NCBI GenBank assembly: GCA_950295325.1
Contig: OX485807.1
Location: forward strand, 39,836,440 to 39,900,439
Origin: Polytrichum commune
Taxonomy: Eukaryota > Streptophyta > Polytrichopsida > Polytrichales > Polytrichaceae
Length of the DNA stretch: 64,000 nucleotides
Reading direction: 5' to 3'
Of the stretch, positions 37,601 to 47,648 are shown piece by piece (position 1 is the stretch's first letter; every line of letters begins with the position of its first letter). Both the position numbers and the translations under genes were made by a program. A model generated the notes under the pieces. That model did no database searches. It was given only the letters and a program-made list of their open reading frames with translations, and was not told where the DNA came from.

Positions 37601-38946
37601 CTTTTTAATTTCTTGATTCTCATGTGTTCTCTATTGGCTATAAACAGGTTGCAACAACAATCATGGATCGAGTAAATATGAAACATAAGGTAAGAATTAT
37701 GTTTAATAAACAAAAAATTAACATACAACTGGAATATCCATCCATTTTGAATGCTTTAAAAAAATTTCCTACATTGCATGCCAAAACAAAAAGATCCCAT
37801 ACCGACCATGCAAAGCCTTAAATCCAACCTACAATTAAAACCATAACACCAACTAATGAACGCAATGTTCTTCTCATCATATCTCCACTTAATCATCATT
37901 TTGATCCTTCAGGCTATACATCACTTCCTTTGCACCCAACTTTGCCAAAAGTCTTACATGTAGTACTTCTCACCAACATGTAGCAATTTAATTTCTCATC
38001 AAGCAATTTCCAATATAAATAATTATGCACACTCTAAGAATTGAGCTCGTGCCCCCTCTCAACTAATCACACACTTCTATTGAAATCCATAACATCGCTT
38101 TCCAATTGAATAGTCTAGAAGAGGGACTCTTTTGTGAGATTATATATGTAACACATCATCTTAAGTTTCCTTGGCAATTTTTTATTGAAGACACATTGGT
38201 TCCTATTAAGCGCTTTCCACTCGCCATGCCATGTGTGAAAAAATGAAGATTAAGCTTGCCTTTTTGTCATGCATTTGATGGCTTTAGTTCTTGCCTATAA
38301 TTTAAATTTCTAGCGGTTATTTGATGTGTTTCAATGTTGCGGTATTTGCAGGATCGAATCAAAGATATTGATAGGTTTTGTAAGAAATTGACAAAGGTTG
38401 TGGTTGGCAAGGAGACTGAAAGATATATGGCCAAAAAGGACAAGGTGGGTTAGTATTGAAAAGTTGTAGATGGTCAACTATTATGTTAAGTATTTCCTTT
38501 CAAGTGTATGGTCCACAAATTATACTATAATTGAAAGCTCCTTTTAAGCCTACTTATGTGAAAGCTTGCATTCACAACAAGAGGCTTCCCAAACATGCCA
38601 TTCCTCTGTCATAATTGAACAAAATGAATAATTTTGTAACATTGATCATGTAAAGTGGATATATTTCATTACAACTTACACATGATAGTCTTTTACATAC
38701 AATTTTTTTTCAATAGTCATGCACCATTTCATGAAATCAAATATGTTTATTTGAATCTTACATGGCATGAATGGCTCTCATGTGTAGGGCAATTGGAAAC
38801 CTATTGGCAAAGATGGACTCCAAGAGAAGCTGATAACATATGTAGACATGCAAGTAAAAATACATCTAAAGAAGATATCATCAACAAAAATCATAGATCA
38901 AAAGAAAAGAACCAAACGACAATCAACAACATCACCACGTGAATGA
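21002..38946 (+). CDS. ASHH2: ASHH2/SDG8/EFS-type histone H3K36 methyltransferase
   Basis: A SET2-class nuclear lysine methyltransferase; plant ASHH2/SDG8 methylates H3K36 on transcribed genes. Exons: 21002-21356, 21602-21886, 22741-22954, 23117-23295, 23806-23885, 24246-24377, 25667-25783, 27450-27542, 27895-27972, 28383-28439, 30758-31256, 31409-31464, 32591-32670, 33814-33896, 34083-34162, 34921-35000, 35203-35248, 35883-37535, 37648-37689, 38352-38444, 38788-38946. A further split may exist upstream. Every junction keeps phase and no stop occurs before TGA 38944-38946. The order is CW zinc finger, AWS, SET, post-SET, helical block, Pro/Asn-rich tail and a C-terminal SRI-like region. The 5' end is uncertain: the ATG at 21002 (or 21023) may be the start, or this may be an internal exon entered by an AG near 20999. 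Arabidopsis SDG8 has a much longer N-terminus, so exons may be missing. The sequence looks functional. Confidence 0.93.
22576..22620 (-). mobile_element. 5'-truncated copy of SINE-B (GATA tail) in the SDG8-like intron
   Basis: A GATA microsatellite followed by AAACTCCGGTCC is flanked by a perfect 15-bp direct repeat TTTACATGAAAGACA (22561-22575 and 22621-22635). In the opposite sense this is GGACCGGAGTTT plus TATC repeats, the 3' end of the elements at 49421 and 62735. So only the 3' end was inserted. Confidence 0.85.
22741..23295 (+). other. CW zinc-finger exons of the SDG8-like gene
   Basis: Exons 22741-22954 and 23117-23295 encode the CW domain, split inside the tryptophan codon of NAHW. 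Visible are the aromatic-cage Trp in [14 protein letters not shown] and four zinc-ligand cysteines (CDDC, then C in SCHQN, then C in FANC). In Arabidopsis SDG8 this domain reads H3K4 methylation. An acidic stretch ([11 protein letters not shown]) follows. Confidence 0.92.
23806..24377 (+). other. AWS (associated-with-SET) exons
   Basis: Exon 23806-23885 encodes the basic linker ([15 protein letters not shown]). Exon 24246-24377 encodes the Cys-rich AWS module beginning [20 protein letters not shown] and ending [11 protein letters not shown]. It holds the regularly spaced cysteines that bind structural zinc before the SET core. Phases join exactly to the flanking exons. Confidence 0.92.
26082..26986 (-). 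mobile_element. MITE family X, copy 3 (reverse), split by a 475-bp element
   Basis: Reverse-oriented relative of 6381-6810 in the SDG8-like intron between SET exons. The outer parts (26082-26255 and 26731-26986) match the two halves of the other copies; the middle is the insertion at 26256-26730. Confidence 0.7.
26256..26730. mobile_element. 475-bp dispersed repeat, copy 1, nested in family X
   Basis: Nearly colinear with 59732-60210 in the same orientation. It begins GGGCCACTTCACACACCAG and ends GTAATGGTCACGGGCTCT. A GAGCC(C)GTGACCAT motif occurs in inverted sense near both ends, suggesting terminal inverted repeats. The exact ends and target duplication are ambiguous (TAA on the left, TTA on the right), so a PIF/Harbinger origin is only possible. 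Confidence 0.7.
27607..27797 (+). mobile_element. tRNA-derived SINE-A, copy 1, in the SDG8-like intron
   Basis: Begins GGTCCGAGATGACC, carries a perfect pol III B box GGTTCGAATCC (from 27675), and ends CTTCTGTCTC plus an A-rich AAAAT-repeat tail. It is flanked by 11-bp direct repeats GTATATGTAGT and GTATATATAGT (10 of 11 matching). A second copy lies at 44852. It starts only 64 bp downstream of a splice donor. Confidence 0.9.
28786..28925. repeat. 140-bp near-perfect palindrome (small MITE)
   Basis: Arms of about 60 nt, starting CATTAAAATGAGAGTATG and inverted at the right end, flank a short loop. Each arm contains its own small inverted motif AGGTCGACTCAACCT. It lies in an SDG8-like intron. 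A further CATTAAAATGAGAG copy at 28651 suggests a related, truncated copy. Confidence 0.85.
33438..33778. mobile_element. hAT-like MITE with G/C-homopolymer termini, next to a splice acceptor
   Basis: A 341-bp element begins CTC plus about 13 G and ends about 15 C plus GAG, followed inside by inverted GTGCGAACAA motifs. A perfect 8-bp direct repeat GTTGACAA flanks it (33430-33437 and 33779-33786). It has no coding capacity. It ends 35 nt before the exon starting at 33814. Confidence 0.9.
34163..34920 (+). other. GC-AG intron
   Basis: The exon ends LLK at 34162 and the next base pair is GC (AAG|GCAAGC); the downstream acceptor is CATTAG at 34920. The flanking peptide RKLLK-VLEHLA matches the family without gap, so the GC donor is the used site. 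No GT donor nearby keeps the frame. Confidence 0.85.
35883..37535 (+). other. Large Pro/Asn/Met-rich tail exon of the SDG8-like gene
   Basis: A 1653-nt exon (551 codons) opens [14 protein letters not shown], homologous to the VHQIARSFRDRW segment of SDG8. It continues as a low-complexity Pro/Asn/Gln/Met-rich disordered region with an LPPG-like element. It closes with an acidic, Ser-rich stretch before the GTATGT donor. Confidence 0.88.
37648..38946 (+). other. C-terminal SRI-like exons
   Basis: Exons 37648-37689, 38352-38444 and 38788-38946 encode a charged helical end ([20 protein letters not shown] … [19 protein letters not shown]). The spacing of KKLTxxVxxKE and the following helices resembles the Set2-Rpb1-interacting domain that binds the phosphorylated RNA polymerase II tail. 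This assignment is by eye. The stop is TGA at 38944-38946. Confidence 0.7.
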
Positions 38947-39663
38947 TCAAGGGTTTTTATTTTTTTACTTTATTTTTTATCGTTAAAGTAACATCGGCTT
39001 CACCTTTGAATAGAACTCGTGAAGCCCGTAGATGTAAAATTTTGGTGTGTTAGCCAAAAAATAGACATTCTTTGACTCCTAATTGTGCTATGGTAGATGG
39101 CCGAGGGCACTCGGTGTGATGAGTGGTGGTGGAGGGAAGGTAAGAGTCAACTGGAAACATCTTCTTGTCATTAAACAATTTGCAATCTCAACTTCCTTGT
39201 GTAAAATATGTGAATGATGACTACGAAGAATATGAACAAATTTTGATTCTACTTGTTATATAATATTCTTAAGCTTACAAAGTTTTCAAAATAAAAAAGA
39301 AGTATGTTTAGTTTGTATGGATGAAAGTTGTGCACTAAGATGGTTGCCAAATAGTGTGGAGATCTTCATGTTTCTTTAAAAGTTGGTAGAGATCTTGAAT
39401 GAATTGCGTTCATAGTCAATTTCAATTACATTGCCTATTGAAGCACAATAAAACTAGAGATCAGATTGCACAAACATATACACATACACAAAGGCATATG
39501 AACAATGCTTGGAGTGAGATGGTCATCCTCACCCCTTGCCTTGCCCTTTATTGCATTTTTTCACTTGATTCAATATACATGGGATATCTCAACTCCCACT
39601 TCCCCAAAATCATATGGGTTTATTAAAACCTTTTTCACTCTTAATCCTCTAACAAACACTATC
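38947..39663. other. Downstream flank of the SDG8-like gene
   Basis: Presumed 3' UTR followed by AT-rich spacer. T-rich sequence follows the stop directly (38955-38985). No clear polyadenylation signal was singled out. Confidence 0.4.
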
Positions 39664-41430
39664 TTATGACTGCGAGAAACTTGATGCTCTACCTTCAACA
39701 CTCTCACTTTGCAAGTAATAAAATGAATGCAATTTCATTCGCCTTAACAACGATTTTTTTCTTCTGTAATTCGCTATTATCATAATCTTAAATGATATAA
39801 ATTTAGAAACATTCAAATAAACATTCAAATATGCGTCATTCACCCTTTCTACATAATGTTGGTACAATATGTTGTTCTTCCAACATTCTCCAAACATCCG
39901 GCGCACCTTTGTGAGGTATCTTTGCTCTTCTGAAGGCTACCCCTCTTCATCAACACCTAGGTAAACTTCGTGGCATTCGGTCATTGCACTTGTGTTGAGG
40001 CAGTGGTGTTGACGAACACCATTTGCTTGACGGTCCGCCTTTTGGTTCTTAATATGCAACTAATCTATCTCCCACTTGCTCCTCAAGATCAAACAAAGAT
40101 GATTTGGAAAATTTGGCCATCCCAACCATCGTGGGATCCTCATTTCTCCCACTTGGACGAATTCCAAATCACTCCCACTACTTGTACTATCATATAGGAG
40201 TATAAAAATAACATCTCTCATGCAGCCAAACACCTCCGAATGTACTATCTCCAAAGGCTTATTTGCTTGCATTTTCCATTGTTCGGAAACACCATACTAA
40301 ATTGTTATCCCTCAATGGATCATTCACATATTGATGAACATGTGTGAAAATGAACTTTGTCATGGTTCAAGTTACACTAAGCTTTGAAGTGCATGGATAT
40401 GCTTTACAATCAAATGCTCAAGCCAACAACGCCCAAACTCACTTGCACATCGTTCTCCAATGATTGGACCAAATTGGCCACATCTGCTTTATGCAACTTG
40501 GAAAATTCTATTTTGAATAAATGTCATTTTCATAGTCCTATTGCATTCATCTCTCCATTTGGACCTCTTACAATACATTCATTTGGTTTGAATTGCAATT
40601 TCAACCCATTTGACAACAACTTGCTCATCAAGAGCAAATTTGCTTGCAACTTGGGCATATGAAAAAACATACTTGATACGAATTTTTTCGCTTTTGCCTT
40701 TCACCATCACTTTAATTATAATGGGACCCATTCCGATGGCTTACACGATGCTATCATCACTCAAATACAAATTGCGTGGAGCAATTACCTCATATGTGTC
40801 GAATGTGGCCCTACAGGAATTCATGTGGTTTGATGCTCCTTAATCCAAAATCTCGTTACATGTTGCCTCCAAATGCGTTGCATGTTGCATTACAAATGCG
40901 TAGTCATCATCTTCTTTGGTGTCGTTTGCATTCTCTTGATTGTTGTACGACCTTCATGTTTGCATTGTAGCAAAAACATGCAATGTGGCCTGGTTGCCAC
41001 AATAGTAGCACGTCTTGACGTCTTTGCGCCAAGATGGATTGCCCACTTTGCCTTGACGCAACATCAATGCGACATCATCATTTTCGGGCTCCTTCTCCTT
41101 CCTCTTTCAATATTTCATACATCAAACATGCCGTCACGTACGTACTTTTCGTCATGAATTTGCTAATCCAAAATATCGATGTGTAAATATAATCAATAGA
41201 AGTTGGAAAACATCCAAAATGAATTGAATAACACACACATATCTTCTTTAGGCAACTTTGTACTGTACAACAAACTCGAGAGCTGAACTTAGTCCAACTC
41301 TCCTTTGGACTTTTCATCAGACTTCTACATCGTTTTTTTATCACTAAGGGCTTAGGTGTAACACAATTAACTCTAAAATTTGCCATATGCTCAAGAAACG
41401 TCACTACAAGCATATGAATCCTAGACAATT
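39664..41430 (-). pseudogene. Degraded Ty1/copia retrotransposon gag-pol
   Basis: On the minus strand fragments follow the copia order. There is a gag-like segment (about 41430-41100) and a CCHC zinc knuckle at about 41010 (CYYCG, then QPGHIAC one base out of frame). A DSGASNHMNS-type protease site lies near 40830, followed by a YxPxLQANLLS linker. An integrase-like KPLEIVHSEVFG near 40260 has Glu where the family has the first catalytic Asp. Multiple stops and frameshifts break it. No reverse transcriptase or LTRs were found. Confidence 0.78.
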
Positions 41431-42430
41431 AACCTACATCACTTAAAAATTTGTCCTATGTAACTAGAAAATTTGCAAATGTAGTCCAGTGGTAGATTTG
41501 CATCGTTCTTTCATCGACGTGGGATGATTGCGTAGGACTCATATGCTAGTAGTACATGGACATGGATTACGAGGAGAACAAGAAAATGGATAAGACATCA
41601 ATCCATACGACCCGGATCAATTTGCTAGAGAGGAGGCACTTTCCCCAAAACATCATTTGCAGCCAATCGAGAGCGGAGGGAAGTAATTATCAAAAACGAG
41701 CATATGCCTCATTTATTCAAAATAAAATCCATGAAACAATATACATCCCAGATGTTACATTACTTTTTTAGTTGAGTCAACACCAAAATTACTTTCAAAA
41801 ATCATGAATTTGTGTATTTGAAGTCATCTAAGATGAATTGGCAACAAACTTATAGGGGGTCGAGTTTTTATGTTGGATGATTGAGAAGTACGTTCGTATA
41901 CGATAATACCTTCTCTCCAATGTCCATGGTGTTATATTGTAGCATTAATTTTTATCAGGATAAGTTTACATGAAGTCCAGGCCTTGCAAAGATGCAAATC
42001 CATGTGTGATTGAAGAAGACCTAATAAGTGATCTCCTGCTCACCTAGAATTACACTAGGGTTTCAAATATCAACATCTTGTGTTATTGGAAGTTTAAATG
42101 TGGCATTCTTGCTTTATACCTCTATCAAGAGTTCTAGCAAAAGGATTAACCTCTAGATTAACGACTTCATAAGTATGCACCAATATTAGAACTTGTTCCA
42201 TTAGCACTAATGCAAGATGCAACCATGCGATATTTTTTTTTGAAGGAAAAAAAAAGAAAAACCCTCATAAGTCATTGTGGTTTTCGCAAGAAGGAACATG
42301 ACACAATTTCTAGTTGCGGGGGTCGAGCCTCACTCGTAGTTGTGAGAGACACACGCAATTGGTTAAGATGATGGTGGTGGTTGATTGCAGGGATCATAAA
42401 AATATAATTAAAGTTTCAAACATTTGTCTT
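41431..42430. other. Spacer holding a MITE family Y copy
   Basis: Apart from the family Y element at 41675-41918 no gene or recognised repeat is visible. Confidence 0.45.
41675..41918. mobile_element. MITE family Y, copy 2
   Basis: Left end GGAGGGAAGTAATTATC and right end the inverse of GGAGAGAAGGTATTATCG. The order and spacing are the same as at 11710-11945. The interior also shares the GGCAACAAACTTATAGGGG segment. Target duplication no longer recognisable. Confidence 0.7.
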
Positions 42431-42733
42431 CACTAGTAGAAAACAATGCCAAAAAGAACCGCAACCAAAATCGGTTGCAGTTATTTTGACTAGCTTGATA
42501 TGCAATCGCTAAATAACTGCATATTCGTCTTTTTGGTTTAATGACTGAAATATCAAGAATTTGAGGGTGTGCAACATATTGTTGGTAAGGTATTTTCAAC
42601 GGATGTAAGAAAAATTACAGTGCAAAATGAAATAGAAAAATATGCAATTGTTTAGCGACTGCAGATTAGGTTGGTCAAAAGAATCACAACTCATTTTGGT
42701 TGCAATTTTTTTGGTCATAATTTTCTACTTGTG
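42431..42733. mobile_element. Non-autonomous CACTA element, 303 bp
   Basis: Starts CACTAGTAGAAAACAATG and ends with the inverse of CACAAGTAGAAAATTATG. It is flanked by the 3-bp direct repeat CTT (42428-42430 and 42734-42736), as CACTA elements produce. Subterminal GGTTGCAGTTATTT-type repeats occur inverted at both ends. No transposase. Confidence 0.88.
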
Positions 42734-42736
42734 CTT

Positions 42737-44835
42737 GCTCATTACACTACCTATATATGACTTTGTAATTATGCTGATGTGACATGTTTACTTGATCTTG
42801 AAATCCATGAACTTCTTATATTAAGGACATTAAAGTGACTTGCCTATTAGAATGTCAAAACACAAATATTGTCCTATGTAACCAAGGGGTCTTGTGTGAG
42901 TTCCAAGAGTATATATATGTATATAGATAGATGGGTTGTCAAAACATGGCCTTTCAAAAAGCATTGGCCATTTCATGATTCTTGTGGGTTTACATATATA
43001 AAATGTAATTGGAAATGACATATTCTGAACTCCATATGCCACGGAACAACACAACAACCCTCATGCCTCCCCATGTGCATTACGCACTAGATTTGCCCAT
43101 AGTGTTTTAGTATATACACAAAATAAAAATGACAATTGAAGGTCACACGCGTTTGACTCCAAGCATTTCAATTGAGTGGTACCAAAACTCAACATGCATT
43201 CATTGTTGCAGTACAACAAATGCAATATGTTTTCCTTACAAGTGCAAAACACATCACAACATTGTCCACCAGTTATTGTGAGAAAATCCACGTGGTTCAA
43301 TATGCATATCAATGGATTTATTTATTATTATTATTATTTTTTGTGGGAGATGTCCATATGTTGCTATTGTGAATTCCACATGTGCCCACACCTTTATAAT
43401 TGGGTGTATGTTGCCCGAAAAGGGAACTATGACATATTCAACATTGAATGCAAAACCCAATATTACAACATTCCAAAGTTCTACTGCCACCATGATGCAC
43501 ATAAAATCTCTCCAATGCACGTAGGAGTTCACCAGTGGCCTTTGTTGAAACTCACTTTCTTTTGGTAGGTTGGAAACTTGTTGTAGATACATGACTAGCC
43601 ACTTGATAATGTACCCAAGGGCCTCGTCCAATATGCAAGCCATTAAACCTATATTGCCAATCACTTTGTGAAACCACATTCTTAGCCAAATTTTGTTGCC
43701 ACCACCCAAGGCATTCAATCCAACAATCATATAGTCTAACAATTGTGATATTGATATATGATGCTCCCAACCTTCAGTGAACACATACAATAAGTAGTAA
43801 GGTTGCTATTGAATTACATTTCACAATTTGTTTTTTCGTCCTCGGGGCAATCCTCTATGATGGATAAAGTCAAATCACATGCACGTCCTTTGTCAACAAT
43901 TTCTACCAATGGCTCTATGACATGTTTTGCACCTAGCTATGTGGGTTGGCATCATAAGACTAAGTGCAGTCTTTCAAAAAACATGTGCAAAGGTGGTAAT
44001 GCATAATAACATACCATAATTAAAGCAATTTACAACATAAACTTCATGCTTATTGGAAGTCTAGTTATCTCCATCCTTTTGGGATATTATGTCTCACTTG
44101 GTAATCCACCTCGTTGACGAATTGGCAATTTGCAGTGCAGTGTCATGATGTGGGTTGAATAACGATTGAAATTTGAACATTCATATGACTTTATAGATAT
44201 TCTAGAGCCCCTATCCCACTTGACCCTAAATCTTGGATGTTTAGCGGGGCCAACAAGTTTAGTTACCTCCTTTCCCCACCTACGTGGATATCTTGTGCCG
44301 AGCCTACTTGGCTGAGGATGTGGCAGGGACTGAAACCTTGTCCTAAACTCCAAGCCTACAAGTCCACTTAGATGGTCCCCACCAGACTGGGCATGGGGCA
44401 TGCCAATGCCACAAATAGGGCATCATGGGTTCTTAGGTGGCAGTACCGGCATAAAGTGAGCCTCAATAATGACCGGCCCCCATAATTTAGAACCGGCCCA
44501 TGTATAGTTAAGACCTTTTCCCGCCATAAATGATTCATATAGCAGCCCTCCTCCAGCCTGCCAAGAGATTACTTTAATATCAGATACTCCAATATCCTAT
44601 TTTATCCCGTGTCAAATAATAAGTGTCGTTGCCTCATTGATTGCTTCCTAATTATGGCGGGGGTATGCCTAGGCTTTGGTGGGCTTTGGTGGGCTTTGAC
44701 TCATGATGAGCTGCCCCGTCCAAGATGGAGGGCTCCCCAAAGGTATAAAATATTATATACTCTATTTGACGTCTGCCTAGTCTGGTGGGAATGCTCTTAC
44801 AAACCTTGCTTCCTCTGCTAAAAACTTGGATCTCT
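42737..44835. other. Spacer, no recognised gene
   Basis: Several overlapping frames of 70-178 codons on both strands at 43.1-43.8 kb were inspected. None shows a domain, and the two strands are equally open, so they look like chance or ancient transposon sequence. A short GC-richer stretch runs 44.2-44.7 kb. Confidence 0.4.
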
Positions 44836-44851
44836 AAAACCGCCAGCTCTT

Positions 44852-45044
44852 GGTCCGAGATGACCTTAAACTACCGGATGATGGTGGAGAGATACCCAAT
44901 TCTCAAGGAAGAGGTTGGCGGTTCGAATCCCGGCTGTGGAATCTCCTCTCTACTTGACGGAAAACTTGCCAGGTGGTGAACTGCCTCCTGTGCTTTGGGC
45001 GCTGACCTGTCGGCCTTCTGTCTCAAAAAAAAAAAAAAAAAAAA
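44852..45044 (+). mobile_element. tRNA-derived SINE-A, copy 2, with perfect target duplication
   Basis: Same family as 27607-27797: GGTCCGAGATGACC start, B box GGTTCGAATCC at 44920-44930, and a pure poly(A) tail. It is bounded by a perfect direct repeat AAAACCGCCAGCTCTT (44836-44851 and 45045-45060; 12 bp are unambiguous outside the A run). The pure tail and intact duplication indicate a recent insertion. Confidence 0.95.
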
Positions 45045-45250
45045 AAAACCGCCAGCTCTTAGCGCTCCAATTGAACAACCATTGTCATTATCTATTGGTG
45101 AGTTAAACTCTGCATTACCTTAAACCATGGCATTTGCGAATTTGTAGAGCCAACGGCCTCCTTTCAGCTGGCCGAGACTCCGGCCAACAGCCTCCCAACG
45201 ACACCACTCCGGTAGCTACAAAATGTTGCAGTGAAGCTTGGAATATTCAT

Positions 45251-45580
45251 CTGCACATCTGCTCAACATCGACAGCGTCAGCAAGGCTTCTTCCCCCGAG
45301 CTCAATTTCATGTTTATTCGCCTCCCCATCACCCCACATCTGCTCGACATCGACAGCGTCAGATAAGGCTTCTTCCCCGAGCCCAATTTCATGTTTAGTC
45401 GCCTCCCCATCACCCACATCTGCTCAACATCGACAGCGTCAGGTAAGGCTTCTTCCCCCGAGCCCAATTTCATGTTTAGTCGCCTCCCCATCACCCACAT
45501 CTGCTCAACATCGACAGCGTCAGGTAAGGCTTCTTCCCCCGAGCCCACTTTCATGTTTAGTCGCCTCCCCATCACCTGCG
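45251..45580. repeat. Four-copy minisatellite with an 81-bp unit
   Basis: Units begin CATCTGCTCRACATCGACAG and end CCTCCCCATCACCCA. The last two are nearly identical. Units contain GTCAG followed by GTAAGG, ATAAGG or CAAGG, so two of the four carry a strong splice-donor match on the plus strand. The 172- and 133-codon frames here are translations of the array. Confidence 0.9.
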
Positions 45581-46620
45581 CATTCATCTTCAGCTGCAGG
45601 GTTTCTTGTCTGGGCACCTCGTCTCATGTCTCCGACTTTGTGCTTCAAGTAGAACTCTCGCAACCTGGCACTCGTTTCTCGCTTATACACACGGTTCTAG
45701 CTCGGACAGATACATAGATTCAGAGGGCACACCAGGCAATTATTCTAACGCTGCCAAGTCCAACCTCTTCAGCTTCTATAATTTTCCTGACCTCTTCAAC
45801 TTCAGCCTGTTAATTTCAAATTCAACTGCTTCAGGGTTTACCTCTCTGTCATTTCATCCCCTTTGCCGGAGTTTAAGCGAGATAATCAGTGTCCGGGGAG
45901 ATTTTTGGGCAATATCGGTCGAGATCCTAGTGTTTCCCAGATCAACCGGTTACACGTTCACATCTTTGTGTTTTCTCTGTTCATGCATTGCAGGTGATGT
46001 CACAGATTTCAGCCTTCGTCTCTCCGATTTGATCTACTGCTCACTACTTCTCCTATCCTCATGAACTTCGGCCGGACAACGGGAAAAACTCACCTGATTT
46101 ACCTGTCCTTCGGCTTCACTCTCTCTGCTGTCTGCCTGCCTCCAGCTCGGTGTTGTTGTCCATAGATTTCTGTCTTCACTTCGGCGGTCTCATCGATCCA
46201 ATACTCACAACTTTCCTGAACTCTTGACCTTCGGCCGGTTATGTTCTAAAATTCACCTGGTTCGTCTGTACTTCTCTGTAAATTTCTCTATATGCCTCGT
46301 GGATGAGTTGATAGCGGCGCAGGTGCTCAGAAGATTGAAGGGAGAGCAGTGTCGAATGCGCTTCACCATAATACGAAAGTACTATGGGTCGAAGACTGCT
46401 CCGGGTGGCAACTCAAACAAATATATACAAGAGGCTGGTTCAAAAATTTCGCAAAGGCATAGATTATCTACACATAATCATACATATAATCTAGATTATG
46501 TTTCAAATAATCTACAACTTTCAACTATTGAAGAGGGGTTGAAGAGTTTCAGAAGAGAAAGAAAGCGGGAGAGAAGCCACCGAGAGAAAGAGAAGTCAGG
46601 ATGAGAGTTAGGGTTAGGGC
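45581..46620. other. C/T-rich, GC-higher region, possible old leader or retroelement
   Basis: Composition is pyrimidine-rich on the plus strand, like a plant 5' UTR, with a family R repeat starting at 45891. A 126-codon frame (46224-46604) is unrecognised. There is no convincing gene. Confidence 0.4.
45891..46290 (+). repeat. Dispersed repeat family R, copy 1
   Basis: Shares the core GAGATCCTAGTGTTTCC…CCGGTTACA with copies at about 60953-61160, 62030-62230, 63262 and 63829. Also shared is a downstream TTTCCTGAA…TCGGTTAT block. Function and class unknown. Confidence 0.7.
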
Positions 46621-47645
46621 TTACAAGCCAAAATAATCTAGATTATCTTCAAATTTTTGTAGATTATATAAATTATAATTAGGTATGATGAAGATCAAAT
46701 TATGGACTAGCCCCCTTGTCCAAGAGAAAGTTCACATTATTTTCAAGTTATCCATGTATTATAATACATAGAGATGTTCAAATCAAAAAATTATTATGTA
46801 TTATGGACGGTCTCAGCGTGCACTACATGACTCCATTCAGAGTTCTGTAAAATTGTTCTTTGGTATGAATGTACAAGGATAATATGGATGGATTGTATGA
46901 TATTGTTCTCCCTCTTTAGTATGACATGTTTGGGAAACACAAAAAAAGTCGTATTATGAAGGTGTCGTCTTCTCATTAATATGACAAACGGCATACAATT
47001 GCCGTACTATTGAGTAAATACAAAAACATGAGTAATATGAGCTTTAAAATATATACAATGAGTTTAAGCAATATAGATGGTATGAAATAATAACTGATAA
47101 CTCCAAACAAATACAAATATTCTCAAGAACTCTTGAAATAAGAGTCCAAAGATCTCTGGTGACGCCTACCCAAGTTAGCAGCTGTTATCTTATCTAAATT
47201 CCCTACTTACTTTTAAAAACTAATAACTTCATTAACACCAAAATATAAAGAGTTCCCTAATAAGAAACTAGACAACAATGATGCATGACGTTTAGCATTA
47301 AGATATTGGTGATACTATATCACCCGTGTACGAGACATCATACTAGGCAGTAGGCCATTCTAGCTCTAACCATGTCCATTCTACACTAGCAACCCTACTT
47401 CTCATGAAGTTCCCAACAATAAGTGAAGTTCCCAAGTAGTTCCCAAGTGATAATGGATGTATTATAGATGTACATAACATAGATGAAAAGAATTTGAGCA
47501 TGAACTACCTCTTTAATATGACAAAACGGAGATCCTAAATGTCGCGTTATCGAGTGTTGTGGTCGTATAAAAGAGGGAGTTTTGGACTAAAAAGTTCGGT
47601 CTTGCAAAAATGTGTCGTAATATCGATGGTGTCGTATAAACGAGG
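46621..47645. other. Spacer, repeat debris
   Basis: Contains TATGACATGTTTGGGAAAC-type sequence at about 46920 that recurs at 25290, and TCGTATAAAAGAGGGAG near 47565 in opposite sense. This may be a decayed inverted-repeat element. No gene seen. Confidence 0.4.
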
Positions 47646-47648
47646 TTA

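Noticed and set aside
37309-37608. Frames of 80 and 88 codons on either strand
   Set aside because: Alternate-frame shadows of the large SDG8-like tail exon.
43176-43790. 130- and 178-codon frames on opposite strands
   Set aside because: Both strands are open over the same interval without domains or codon periodicity that favours either; treated as chance.
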